A stretch of 23,422 nt of DNA from an uncultured Burkholderiaceae bacterium (GCA_938022295.1 CALIDR010000219.1:1-23422); one strand, 5' to 3'. Shown: positions 16,297 to 21,776, counted from the stretch's first letter. Made by a program: numbers and translations. Notes: generated from the letters alone by a model not told the origin.

Positions 16297-16554
16297 TCAG
16301 GCGTCGTTCAGCCGCACGTGCGCGCCGAAGTCGACGCTCAGGCGATGGACGCTGTCGTCGACGAGCGCGCGCACCGTGAGGTCGCGCACGGACTCGATGT
16401 AGACGACCTCGCAGACGCCGAGGCGGCGCGTGGCCACCAGCTCACCGCGGCGAAGCGTGCCTTCGCGCGCGAGCCGGATGATCCGAACGACACCGGGAGG
16501 AATCGACGTTGGGATCGAGGCCGCCTGGCAAGGCAGGGCCTGTGCAGTTGGCAT
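16297..16554 (-). CDS. Hypothetical protein (85 aa)
   Basis: The product MPTAQALPCQAASIPTSIPP... VRIIRLAREGTLRRGELVATRRLGVCEVVYIESVRDLTVRALVDDSVHRLSVDFG has an unstructured start and then a beta-rich, probably small barrel-like domain. I do not recognise it. The ATG at 16554 is preceded by CAGGAGAGCACC; the 13 bases GGAGAGCACCATG are identical to those at the 19694 gene, so this start context was duplicated. It is the first gene of the minus-strand block running to 14757 and lies downstream of the 72-base repeat at 16605. Confidence 0.65.
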   Translation of the reverse strand: MPTAQALPCQAASIPTSIPPGVVRIIRLAREGTLRRGELVATRRLGVCEVVYIESVRDLTVRALVDDSVHRLSVDFGAHVRLNDA

Positions 16555-16585
16555 GGTGCTCTCCTGGGAACGAGGGCACCAGCCG

Positions 16586-16601
16586 CCGGGCCGATGCCCG
16601 G
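16586..16601 (-). promoter_or_regulatory. Leader hairpin upstream of the 16554 gene
   Basis: CCGGGC pairs with GCCCGG around a 4-base loop, about 32 bases upstream of the ATG. CATCCCG and the GNRA hairpin of the repeat precede it on the minus strand. Confidence 0.45.
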
Positions 16602-16604
16602 TTG

Positions 16605-16676
16605 CGGGATGTACCGCTTGCGCGGCATGGCCGCCCAAGGGCGACCACTCGAGTGCAGGTCACGACTGCGAACGCC
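16605..16676 (-). repeat. 72-base direct repeat, copy A (minus-strand promoter/leader)
   Basis: This segment aligns without gaps to 21705-21776, with 62 of 72 positions identical by my count and the last 26 bases identical. On the minus strand it carries CCGC-GCAA-GCGG (16614-16625), a 4-base-pair stem with a GNRA tetraloop; copy B has GAAA in the same loop. Both copies lie upstream of a block of minus-strand genes. The rest of the gap up to 16896 shows no gene. Confidence 0.75.
16645..16672 (-). promoter_or_regulatory. Possible promoter in repeat copy A
   Basis: On the minus strand TTCGCA (16672-16667), 16 bases, then GAGTGG (16650-16645). The boxes are weak, but the spacing and the GAG start resemble the plus-strand promoters of this region. 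It would give a leader of about 85 bases to the 16554 gene. Confidence 0.3.
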
Positions 16677-16896
16677 GCCGCTGGCGCGGCGGATACCTCC
16701 TCGCGAAGAGGACGGCCGAAGCCGAAAGGTGCGCCGAGTATGGCCACGGCAAGACGGCCATGCAACGCGTACCGTGCGCGGCGCATGTTCATCTGTCCAG
16801 GTGGGGGACGACGCCGGGAACGAAGCCGGGAACGCCACTGCCGATCGCTTGAGGACGCCGCCCCCGGCGCGATGCTGGCTTCTCCGAGCGCTGCCG

Positions 16897-17292
16897 TCAC
16901 GCGACGAGCGTCATGCCAGCGGCCTTGACCGCTCCCGTGTCGAACGTCATCGTCGTCTCGCAACCTTGTGCGTGCGCGATGCGCTCGATCAGACAGTCCG
17001 CGAAATCGGCGCCGCCCTGGGCGAATCGTCGCTGCGCCTGCAGCACCTGGTCCGCCCGGTCGAGGACGAGCTCCTTGCTGCGCAGCAGCAGGTCCAGTGC
17101 CTCGGCAATCTGGTCGCGGGTCAGCCCGTAGCTGGACGACAGCACCCACACCAGTTCGACGCTGGCCACCAGCGGCACGAAGCCCGGCTGGTCGCCGGTC
17201 AGACTCTCGATGAGCTTCGTGGCCTTCGCTGACTGCTTCGGATCGTCCTGCATGATGTACCGCACCAGGACGTTGGTGTCGAGCCCGATCAT
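16897..17292 (-). CDS. vapC: VapC-like PIN-domain toxin
   Basis: The 131-residue PIN protein starts MIGLDTNVLVRYIMQDD, with the first catalytic Asp at 5. Glu46 (SVELVWVL), Asp96/Asp99 (GGADFADCLI) and Asp118 (TFDTGAV) complete the acidic metal site. PIN toxins are Mg-dependent ribonucleases that cut tRNA or rRNA. The ATG at 17292 overlaps the antitoxin stop by 4 bases (ATGA). All catalytic positions are present, so the toxin should be active when free. Confidence 0.93.
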   Translation of the reverse strand: MIGLDTNVLVRYIMQDDPKQSAKATKLIESLTGDQPGFVPLVASVELVWVLSSSYGLTRDQIAEALDLLLRSKELVLDRADQVLQAQRRFAQGGADFADCLIERIAHAQGCETTMTFDTGAVKAAGMTLVA

Positions 17293-17531
17293 CGCGCCCG
17301 GGACCCTTGGGCTGCGATGGCGGCGTTCATCTCCTCGATGGAGACTGCGCGCTTGGGCTTGCCGAAGCGTCCCTTGAGCTCGCGTACCGAGCGCGTGGCG
17401 GCGATCACCTCGAAGCGCCCGGGCTCGATCTGGACGAACTCGACCCGGTCGCCCGCCTCGACGTTCAGCGCGCGGCGAACGTCGACCGGGATCGTGATCT
17501 GCCCTTTGGTGGTCAATGTGGCGGTGGACAC
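17289..17531 (-). CDS. AbrB/MazE-type (VapB-class) antitoxin
   Basis: The 80-residue protein starts STATLTTKGQITIPVDVRRALNVEAGDRVEFVQIEPGRFEV, a complete SpoVT/AbrB swapped-hairpin DNA-binding domain. The C-terminal 35 residues (RSVRELKGRFGKPKRAVSIEEMNAAIAAQGSRAR) should neutralise the PIN toxin encoded next. The GTG start at 17531 has AGGAG 8 bases upstream. The pair is autoregulated in known systems, and an inverted repeat and a good -10 lie just upstream. Confidence 0.92.
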   Translation of the reverse strand: MSTATLTTKGQITIPVDVRRALNVEAGDRVEFVQIEPGRFEVIAATRSVRELKGRFGKPKRAVSIEEMNAAIAAQGSRAR

Positions 17532-17548
17532 GCGGCTTCTCCTACTTA

Positions 17549-17564
17549 CTTACCTAATTGTAAG
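17549..17564 (-). promoter_or_regulatory. Operator and -10 of the AbrB-VapC operon
   Basis: CTTAC-N6-GTAAG is a perfect 5-base inverted repeat; a TACTTACTTAC direct repeat sits beside it. On the minus strand TACAAT inside it is a near-consensus -10, with a weak TTGTTC box 15 bases upstream. The local AT content is much higher than its surroundings. Confidence 0.6.
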
Positions 17565-17701
17565 GTGAGGCGGTCGAGAACAAGATGCCAGGTGGGTGGC
17601 CGCCGCGATGGCGCCATGTGGCGCGCCCACGAGGGAACCCGGAGGGGACTGAAGCCAGGAGGCGGGCGTCGAGCGCCTGGCCAGATAGGGACGAAGAAGT
17701 C

Positions 17702-17940
17702 GTGCCAAGGTACTGCTGCACCGGCATCGCCGGCGCCGAGGCGCTGTCGACCAGCGCGGACCACCTGACCGGGCGCACCGTCGTGCGCCTGATGGGCATG
17801 CGCCGCCGCACCATCCGAGAGCTTGCCCGGGCGGTGGGTATGACAAGGCGCCGCGTGCGCGAAGGACATGCAGGCGGGGTGCGCGGCGCTCGCGTGCGAC
17901 CGGGCCGAGGGCATCACGCACGATCTGTGGATCGACTAGG
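17702..17940 (+). pseudogene. Small helix-turn-helix-like element protein with probable -1 frameshift
   Basis: From GTG 17702 the frame reads VPRYCCTGIAGAEAL, DHLTGRTVVRLMGMRRRTIRELARAVGMTRRRVREGHAGGVRG. The RTIRELARAVGMTRRRVRE part looks like a helix-turn-helix. Then the frame degenerates into Arg-rich sequence without a stop, while the -1 frame gives ACDRAEGITHDLWID and a TAG at 17938. Joining them near 17885-17900 gives about 79 residues, the size I expect for such phage or element proteins. The next gene starts one base after that TAG, which supports this end. The unshifted frame stays open into the next gene (to 18385), so a single longer protein is the alternative. No strong ribosome binding site is seen. 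Confidence 0.45.
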
Positions 17941-17941
17941 G

Positions 17942-18385
17942 GTGTGGCGCGCCCGTATCCAGGGGGCTGCTGCGCGCCGCATACGGGCAGCCCGGGCTGA
18001 TCACGAGCTGGCACTCAAGCGCCGCGCGGGCTTCGCGACCTGGATCGTCGCCAACGTCGTGCTGACCGCGCTCAGCGTGCGCATGCAGCTGTGGTGGAGC
18101 GTCGGGATGTGCGTGACGAACATCGTCGTGTGCGCATGGTCGTTAGGCTCACGGAGTGACCAGCGGCGCGGCAGGACGCGCCTGCTGTTCATGAACAAGC
18201 CCTTCGCGTTTTGGGCACGGGCGGCAGGGCTGGGTCTGCGGCGTCAGCCGCTGTTCGGCATGAGAAGGGGGGTCGCGCCGCGAAGCCGCGAGGCGTTCCT
18301 CGACTGGACGGGAGATCTGGGGCGCCAGATGCTGCTGCGCGCCGAACGGGTCGGCGCTGGCGAGTGGGCGGGGGTCGAGGGATGA
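17942..18385 (+). CDS. Hypothetical membrane protein with two transmembrane segments
   Basis: Starting at GTG 17942, one base after the upstream TAG, the 147-residue product has a basic N-terminus. Two adjacent hydrophobic stretches follow (ATWIVANVVLTALSV and WWSVGMCVTNIVVCAWSL, about residues 33-68), then an Arg-rich C-terminal part (FAFWARAAGLGLRRQPLFG, EAFLDWTGDLGRQML). I recognise no family. The start is uncertain because the frame is open further upstream; AGGGG next to the GTG and the tight spacing favour coupling. The gene ends in ATGA, overlapping the next start. Confidence 0.55.
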   Translation: MWRARIQGAAARRIRAARADHELALKRRAGFATWIVANVVLTALSVRMQLWWSVGMCVTNIVVCAWSLGSRSDQRRGRTRLLFMNKPFAFWARAAGLGLRRQPLFGMRRGVAPRSREAFLDWTGDLGRQMLLRAERVGAGEWAGVEG

Positions 18386-18675
18386 AGGCCGCGGGCCAGT
18401 GTGCTTCGTGCCTGCGCTGGCGCAGGAGCAGCGGCACGATCCTGCCGGCGGTCGAAGGCTGCCACTGGATCGCCGACGAGGAAGGGCGGTCGCTGTCGCT
18501 GGGGGTGCAGGAACTGCTGCAGGTGCTCGCCACGCTGGCCGCGCGAGAGGGGCTGTGCCCGGGGCACCAGCCCGTGGATGCGGCGCTGATGCCCGACTGC
18601 TATCGGGCCGCGGACTTGCCGCTCGCCGCGAGCGGGATCGGGCAGCGCAAGGCGATGCGCCAGCCCGGGTCGTGA
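18382..18675 (+). CDS. Hypothetical protein (97 aa) in overlapping operon
   Basis: The ATG at 18382 overlaps the previous stop (ATGA). The product opens MKAAGQCASCLRWRRSSGTILP, with a CxxC pair at residues 7 and 10, and has two more Cys (GLCPGHQPVD and MPDCYRAAD) further on. A four-Cys metal site is possible but the spacing is irregular. The middle (LSLGVQELLQVLATLAAREG) is helical. I do not recognise the family. Overlaps on both sides argue that the frame is real. Confidence 0.7.
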   Translation: MKAAGQCASCLRWRRSSGTILPAVEGCHWIADEEGRSLSLGVQELLQVLATLAAREGLCPGHQPVDAALMPDCYRAADLPLAASGIGQRKAMRQPGS

Positions 18676-18902
18676 GGCCAGTGAAGGGGAGTGGAGCGGC
18701 CGTGGGCAGAAGATCGAAGGAGCGGCCGTACTACGCGATCGTGCGCAGGCGGTACTCGACGCGGGCGCTGCAGCTGATGGGCTTCCGCTTCGACGCGCAG
18801 GGGCGGTTCGTGAAGCGGTTCTGCGGAACGCTGCTCGCCGAGGCGACGAGCCTGGACGGCGCGAGCTGGCGCGTGAGGCCGCTGGCGCGTCACTGGCGCT
18901 GA
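18672..18902 (+). CDS. Hypothetical basic protein (76 aa), last gene of overlapping operon
   Basis: GTG at 18672 overlaps the upstream stop (GTGA). The product is strongly basic: VGRRSKERPYYAIVRRRYSTRALQLMGFRFDAQGRFVKRFCGTLL and then SWRVRPLARHWR. It has a beta-alpha-beta feel and could bind nucleic acid, but there is no known motif. It closes the four-gene set 17702-18902. No hairpin terminator is evident behind it. Confidence 0.68.
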   Translation: MRPVKGSGAAVGRRSKERPYYAIVRRRYSTRALQLMGFRFDAQGRFVKRFCGTLLAEATSLDGASWRVRPLARHWR

Positions 18903-18963
18903 GCGCCGGGCCGGGAAGGCCGGGTGTTGCATCGCCTTGCGCGCGGCCGCGCGGGTGTCGCCC

Positions 18964-18991
18964 TTGACAACGCAGGATTCCGTGATAGGAA
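18964..18991 (+). promoter_or_regulatory. Promoter of the 19017 gene
   Basis: A perfect TTGACA at 18964-18969, 16 bases, then TAGGAA at 18986-18991. A leader of about 20 bases carries GGGAGA before the ATG. It is the strongest -35 in the window. Confidence 0.65.
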
Positions 18992-19016
18992 AACCCGTTC
19001 ACACGGGAGACTGCGA

Positions 19017-19232
19017 ATGCTTCGCTGCGGCAAATCGATCCGGCTCACACGAAAGGAGGCCGAGCGGTTCGAACTCATCACCGGCTTCCCGGTGAAGAAC
19101 GTTCGAACGCTCGGCGACCTGAAGCGGTACGTGGCCCGTTGCAAGGCCTACTACCGCGACGACAGCGAGGACTGGCTGATCCTCGAGCGTCTGATCGACC
19201 GGCACGTCTCACGCTGCATTGCTGCTGCGTGA
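19017..19232 (+). CDS. Hypothetical protein (71 aa) with its own promoter
   Basis: The product MLRCGKSIRLTRKEAERFELITG, FPVKNVRTLGDLKRYVARCKAYYRDDSEDWLILERLIDRHVSRCIAAA is helical and balanced in charge, clearly unlike the shadow frames. It has a predicted helix-turn-helix-like middle (LTRKEAERFELITGFPVKNV), but this is only a visual impression. The ATG at 19017 is supported by GGGAGA 8 bases upstream and the TTGACA promoter. Its last 24 bases overlap the convergent gene ending at 19209. Family unknown. Confidence 0.78.
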   Translation: MLRCGKSIRLTRKEAERFELITGFPVKNVRTLGDLKRYVARCKAYYRDDSEDWLILERLIDRHVSRCIAAA

Positions 19233-19694
19233 TGTCGTGACGGCGTCGACCTCGCGCGCGACCTCGGGGTTGCCTCGCAGCGCGCCGACCCGTGACCTGG
19301 CACGCACACCGCGAGGCCGGGGCCGCGCCGTCGGCGCCTCGTCCGCACCCTCGGGCGTGGCGGGCACGCTCAGGACGACGGACTTGACGAGGCGCCATGT
19401 GCGCACCGGCACGACCACGAAGATCATGCGCAGCGTCGCGGCAGTGCGCTGGCTCTGCTCGTCGGCCAGCGCCTTGGCGTGCAGCGTCTCGCACGCGATG
19501 AGATACAGCGCTTCGTGACGCTCGCGGGACTCGGGGTTGTCGTCGAAGTACCGGACCACTTCGGCGGCCGCGGCAGGCCTGCGCGCGGCGCGGTACAGGT
19601 GCGCCCAGGCCAGGTCCTCGGCCAGCTTGTGGCGGCTCGGGGCGTTGGAGGCGCGGGGCTGCCGCAGGATGGGGGTGATGCTGGGAAGGTGCAT
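19209..19694 (-). CDS. Hypothetical protein (161 aa)
   Basis: The product starts MHLPSITPILRQPRASNAPSR and has a helical middle (KLAEDLAWAHLYRAARRPAAAAEVVRYFDDNPESRERHEALYLIACETLHAKALADE). A hydrophobic stretch (MIFVVVPVRTWRLVKSVVLSV, about residues 89-109) follows, then a polar, Pro/Arg-rich tail. The pattern of short paired helices resembles TPR-like units but is not conclusive. The ATG at 19694 has GGAGAGCACC before it, identical to the 16554 gene. A leader hairpin lies upstream. It overlaps the convergent 19017 gene by 24 bases. Confidence 0.7.
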   Translation of the reverse strand: MHLPSITPILRQPRASNAPSRHKLAEDLAWAHLYRAARRPAAAAEVVRYFDDNPESRERHEALYLIACETLHAKALADEQSQRTAATLRMIFVVVPVRTWRLVKSVVLSVPATPEGADEAPTARPRPRGVRARSRVGALRGNPEVAREVDAVTTSRSSNAA

Positions 19695-19738
19695 GGTGCT
19701 CTCCAGGGGGATGACCACCGGGGACGCAGCGGCCCCGA

Positions 19739-19753
19739 GGGGCAATGCGCCCC
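19739..19753 (-). promoter_or_regulatory. Leader hairpin upstream of the 19694 gene
   Basis: GGGGC and GCCCC pair around a 5-base loop about 45 bases upstream of the ATG. An alternative pairing with GGCCCC (19731-19736) is possible. Position and G/C-run character match the other leaders. Confidence 0.4.
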
Positions 19754-19809
19754 CTGTGGGGTAGCATGAACGGGCCGGCGGTGCCGGTGTTCACGGGGAA
19801 GCCGTCACG

Positions 19810-20097
19810 ATGGATCGTTCGGGCCAGTTCCAGGTCGTCGAGGGCGGGCGCGAGGCGCTCGAAAGGGCCTACCTGTGGGCGATCGTGTTCGACCGTCCGG
19901 ACAAGCAGTCCCTCGCAAGGCGCCTCGAGCCATCGGTCAACGACACCCTTCGCGTCGTCGCGCAGCGTGCAGACGGGACACGGGTTGCGCGTCCGTTCGA
20001 AACAGGGGCTGCCTGTGAGGTGGATGTGGCCTCGCGGGCAGCGCGAGCCGCGCTGGGCAGCAAGGACGAGCGGGCCGGCAGGCCGGCGTGCGCATGA
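19810..20097 (+). CDS. Hypothetical protein, first of two tandem paralogous ORFs
   Basis: The 95-residue frame starts MDRSGQFQVVEGGREALERAYLWAIVFDRPDKQSLARRLEPSVNDTLRVV. It resembles the following ORF over about 50 residues (DRSGQ.QVVEGGR, LERA, SL.RRL, LxVV), and many base differences between the two fall at third codon positions, which supports translation in this frame. The ribosome binding site is weak (GGGGAAG, rather far from the ATG). The last third (ASRAARAALGSKDERAGR) is less convincing. The stop overlaps the next ATG (ATGA). No known domain. Confidence 0.45.
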   Translation: MDRSGQFQVVEGGREALERAYLWAIVFDRPDKQSLARRLEPSVNDTLRVVAQRADGTRVARPFETGAACEVDVASRAARAALGSKDERAGRPACA

Positions 20098-20327
20098 AGG
20101 CCCCGAGGTCGGATCGTTCGGGCCAGTTGCAGGTCGTCGAAGGCGGGCGCCGGGAGCTCGAGAGAGCCGCCATGTGTGCGGTCGCGCTGGACCTTGCACA
20201 GGCGGACTCTCTCTGGCGCCGACTCAAGCGTCCCGCGAACGCTTGCCTGGCCGTCGTCGGTCGATGCCCTCGCGAGCCAGCAACTCCTGCTCGATCAGGC
20301 GGATCAGCCGACCCGCGTCGGACCTGA
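20094..20327 (+). CDS. Hypothetical protein, second of two tandem paralogous ORFs
   Basis: The ATG at 20094 overlaps the previous stop (ATGA). The 77-residue frame reads MKAPRSDRSGQLQVVEGGRRELERAAMCAVALD, DSLWRRLKRPANACLAVVG and then loses similarity and becomes Pro/Arg-rich. Its last 104 bases overlap the better supported minus-strand gene ending at 20224, so the C-terminus may be eroded. Homology to the upstream ORF is the only positive evidence; the function is unknown. Confidence 0.4.
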   Translation: MKAPRSDRSGQLQVVEGGRRELERAAMCAVALDLAQADSLWRRLKRPANACLAVVGRCPREPATPARSGGSADPRRT

Positions 20328-20457
20328 CGGCGCGGTCGGCGAGGTCTTGCCGAAGCGCCGTCAGGCGGGCCTTGCGGATGCGAAGCTCCTGCGCGCCGGC
20401 CTGATCCAGCCAGCGCACGAAGCTCCTCCATTCCTCCTTGTCCACGGCTGCCGTCAC
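20224..20457 (-). CDS. Hypothetical helical protein (77 aa)
   Basis: The GTG at 20457 overlaps the stop of the preceding minus-strand gene (GTGA). The product TAAVDKEEWRSFVRWLDQAGAQELRIRKARLTALRQDL, VRSDAGRLIRLIEQELLAREGIDRRRPGKRS is strongly helical with heptad-like Leu/Ile spacing, so a coiled-coil or small helical bundle is likely. A second GTG at 20445 is possible. No known family. It forms a two-gene unit with the small Cys protein upstream. Confidence 0.7.
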   Translation of the reverse strand: MTAAVDKEEWRSFVRWLDQAGAQELRIRKARLTALRQDLADRAVRSDAGRLIRLIEQELLAREGIDRRRPGKRSRDA

Positions 20458-20612
20458 GCTGCCAGGGGCAGCGCTCGGGGCAGCGTGACGACCACGTCGG
20501 CCGACGGGCGGACGATCGGGGCACAGACAGCCGGAGGCTTCCTGACCTGCGCAACCACACGTTGCGGCAGGCCACTGCCGCCACAGAGGCGGCACACGAT
20601 GTGGGACTTCAT
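20454..20612 (-). CDS. Small Cys-containing protein (52 aa)
   Basis: A short gene easily missed for its size. The ATG at 20612 has AAAGGAG 8 bases upstream, and a long leader hairpin lies above that. The product starts MKSHIVCRLCGGSGLPQRVV; the CxxCGGSG resembles half of a DnaJ-type or rubredoxin-like zinc knuckle, and a third Cys occurs at residue 30. The rest (RPSADVVVTLPRALPLAA) is beta-like. It ends in GTGA shared with the downstream gene. Metal binding is only inferred. Confidence 0.65.
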   Translation of the reverse strand: MKSHIVCRLCGGSGLPQRVVAQVRKPPAVCAPIVRPSADVVVTLPRALPLAA

Positions 20613-20653
20613 GTCGTTCTCCTTTGCAAACGCAAAAGGGGAACGACACGTCC

Positions 20654-20686
20654 CCCGGACGGGGAAGCGGCGTTCCCCAGTCCGGG
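20654..20686 (-). promoter_or_regulatory. Leader hairpin upstream of the 20612 gene
   Basis: CCCGGAC-GGGGAA pairs with TTCCCC-GTCCGGG, 13 base pairs with a single bulged base and a 6-base loop. On the minus strand it follows CATCCC and ends about 40 bases upstream of the start. It is the longest stem of the leader set and shares GGGGAA/TTCCCC with the two leaders further upstream. Confidence 0.6.
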
Positions 20687-20762
20687 ATGTCGGCGACGCC
20701 TGCGCGGCGTGCCGGGTGGCGGAAGATCACTCAGCGCGGGGCCGAGATCCCTTCCGATTTGA

Positions 20763-20781
20763 CGTCGGCGCAGGGCCGACG
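20763..20781 (-). terminator. 3' hairpin of the 20793 gene
   Basis: CGTCGGC pairs with GCCGACG around a 5-base loop, 11 bases after the stop on the minus strand. It has the same position and geometry as the hairpin after the paralogous 21220 gene. No U-run follows. Confidence 0.45.
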
Positions 20782-20792
20782 GGTGGAGCGGA

Positions 20793-21029
20793 TCAGATCA
20801 GCTTCTGCAGCGCCACCAGGACGGTGACGGCAGCGACGAGCATGCCCCCGAGGCGAGCCGTCAGGCGCGCCTCGAGCAGCAGCAGATCCTGCTTCAGCAA
20901 CTGCAGGTCCTGCTTCGTGGCGAGCTTGTCGAACATCTCTTTCTCCATGGCCTTGACCACCGCCTTCGCCTTTTCAGGCGGGACGGAAGCACCGACCAGG
21001 GCATCGTACAGCGCAACGCCGAACTCCAT
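20793..21029 (-). CDS. Coiled-coil membrane-anchored protein (DUF1640/CCDC90-like), paralog 1
   Basis: The 78-residue product starts MEFGVALYDALVGASVPPEKAKAVVKAMEKEM, continues with a coiled coil (KLATKQDLQLLKQDLLLLEARLTARLG) and ends with a hydrophobic C-terminal segment (GMLVAAVTVLVALQKLI). This is the layout of small DUF1640-type proteins: a helix that senses or binds something, a coiled coil and a membrane tail. The ATG at 21029 has AAGGAGG 6 bases upstream. A similar gene lies 190 bases upstream on the same strand, with near-identical leader and 3' hairpin, so the unit was duplicated. The role in the element is unknown. Confidence 0.82.
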   Translation of the reverse strand: MEFGVALYDALVGASVPPEKAKAVVKAMEKEMFDKLATKQDLQLLKQDLLLLEARLTARLGGMLVAAVTVLVALQKLI

Positions 21030-21071
21030 GTGGCCTCCTTGTAGAAATCGACGAGGAGGCACGCCCCCGCT

Positions 21072-21090
21072 CGGGGAACGGCGTTCCCCG
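21072..21090 (-). promoter_or_regulatory. Leader hairpin upstream of the 21029 gene
   Basis: CGGGGAAC pairs with GTTCCCCG around a 3-base loop. The stem, the loop and the adjoining GTCGAGGGTTGAGGGC are the same in the leader of the 21489 gene. Confidence 0.6.
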
Positions 21091-21189
21091 TCGAGGGTTG
21101 AGGGCGACGCGGCTCGTGCCCAGGGATGAACGGCAGAGCCATCGCCGAGGCGAAGGCATCTGACGTGGTTCTCGGTACTGCCGAGACGA

Positions 21190-21208
21190 CGCCGGCACGG
21201 GGCCGGCG
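21190..21208 (-). terminator. 3' hairpin of the 21220 gene
   Basis: CGCCGGC pairs with GCCGGCG around a 5-base loop, 11 bases after the stop on the minus strand. It is parallel to the hairpin behind the paralogous 20793 gene, with paired changes in the stem (T-A to C-G). Confidence 0.45.
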
Positions 21209-21219
21209 GGTGGAGCCGG

Positions 21220-21489
21220 TCAGAGCAGCTTGAGCAGCGCCACGATGACGACGACGGCCGTGGCCATCATCGCGGCCGTGCGCAACGTCAGCCGCTCCTC
21301 GAAACGCTGCTGAGCAACGAGGAGCTCCTGCTTGAGCAAGGACAGGTCCTGGTTCAGGCAGGGCTGGTCCTGCGAGGACTCGAGCCGGCGGCCCATTTCC
21401 TTCTTCAGCGCCAGCACCAACGCCTTCGCCTTGTCGGGCGGGACGGATGCAGTGACCAGCGCGTGGAACAGCGTAATGCCGGACTCCAT
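21220..21489 (-). CDS. Coiled-coil membrane-anchored protein (DUF1640/CCDC90-like), paralog 2
   Basis: The 89-residue product (MESGITLFHALVTASVPPDKAKALVLALKKEM) aligns with the 78-residue neighbour over the N-terminal helix, ASVPP(D/E)KAKA, the coiled coil (LNQDLSLLKQELLVAQQRFEERL) and the C-terminal membrane helix (AAMMATAVVVIVALLKLL). It carries about ten extra residues in the coil. The ATG at 21489 has GGAGG 5 bases upstream. It is the first gene after repeat copy B. Divergence of the two proteins with conserved layout suggests both are maintained. Confidence 0.82.
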   Translation of the reverse strand: MESGITLFHALVTASVPPDKAKALVLALKKEMGRRLESSQDQPCLNQDLSLLKQELLVAQQRFEERLTLRTAAMMATAVVVIVALLKLL

Positions 21490-21530
21490 GTCGCCTCCTG
21501 CGATAGACCGACGTGAAGGCACGCCCCGCG

Positions 21531-21549
21531 CGGGGAACGGCGTTCCCCG
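21531..21549 (-). promoter_or_regulatory. Leader hairpin upstream of the 21489 gene
   Basis: CGGGGAAC, 3-base loop GGC, GTTCCCCG: identical to the hairpin at 21072-21090, and ending about 41 bases upstream of the start. Confidence 0.6.
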
Positions 21550-21704
21550 TCGAGGGTTGAGGGCAGCGGCAAGCGCGCCCATGGATCGGCAGAAGACCCC
21601 CGCCGAGGCGATGGGTCTTCCGCACACTTCGGAACTTGCGTCCCGGCGGATGAAGGGCGGGCACACGAAGGCACCCGGCCTTGATCGCCCGCTTTCGCGG
21701 ACGA

Positions 21705-21776
21705 CGGGATGTACCGCTTTCGCGGCGTGGCCACCCGAGAGTGGACCCTAGAGTGCAGGTCACGACTGCGAACGCC
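21705..21776 (-). repeat. 72-base direct repeat, copy B (minus-strand promoter/leader)
   Basis: Ungapped match to 16605-16676 (62 of 72). On the minus strand TTCGCA (21772-21767), 16 bases, TAGGGT (21750-21745) could be a promoter. Downstream of it is CCGC-GAAA-GCGG (21714-21725), and the same 12 bases recur at 21689-21700, so copy B is followed by a second GNRA hairpin. The rest of the 440-base gap 21490-21930 shows the leader hairpin and no gene. Confidence 0.75.

Noticed and set aside
20686..20730. A third, partial copy of the 72-base repeat
   Set aside because: CGGGATGT and CGCGGCGTG recur, but the rest does not align, so similarity beyond short GC-rich words is not supported.
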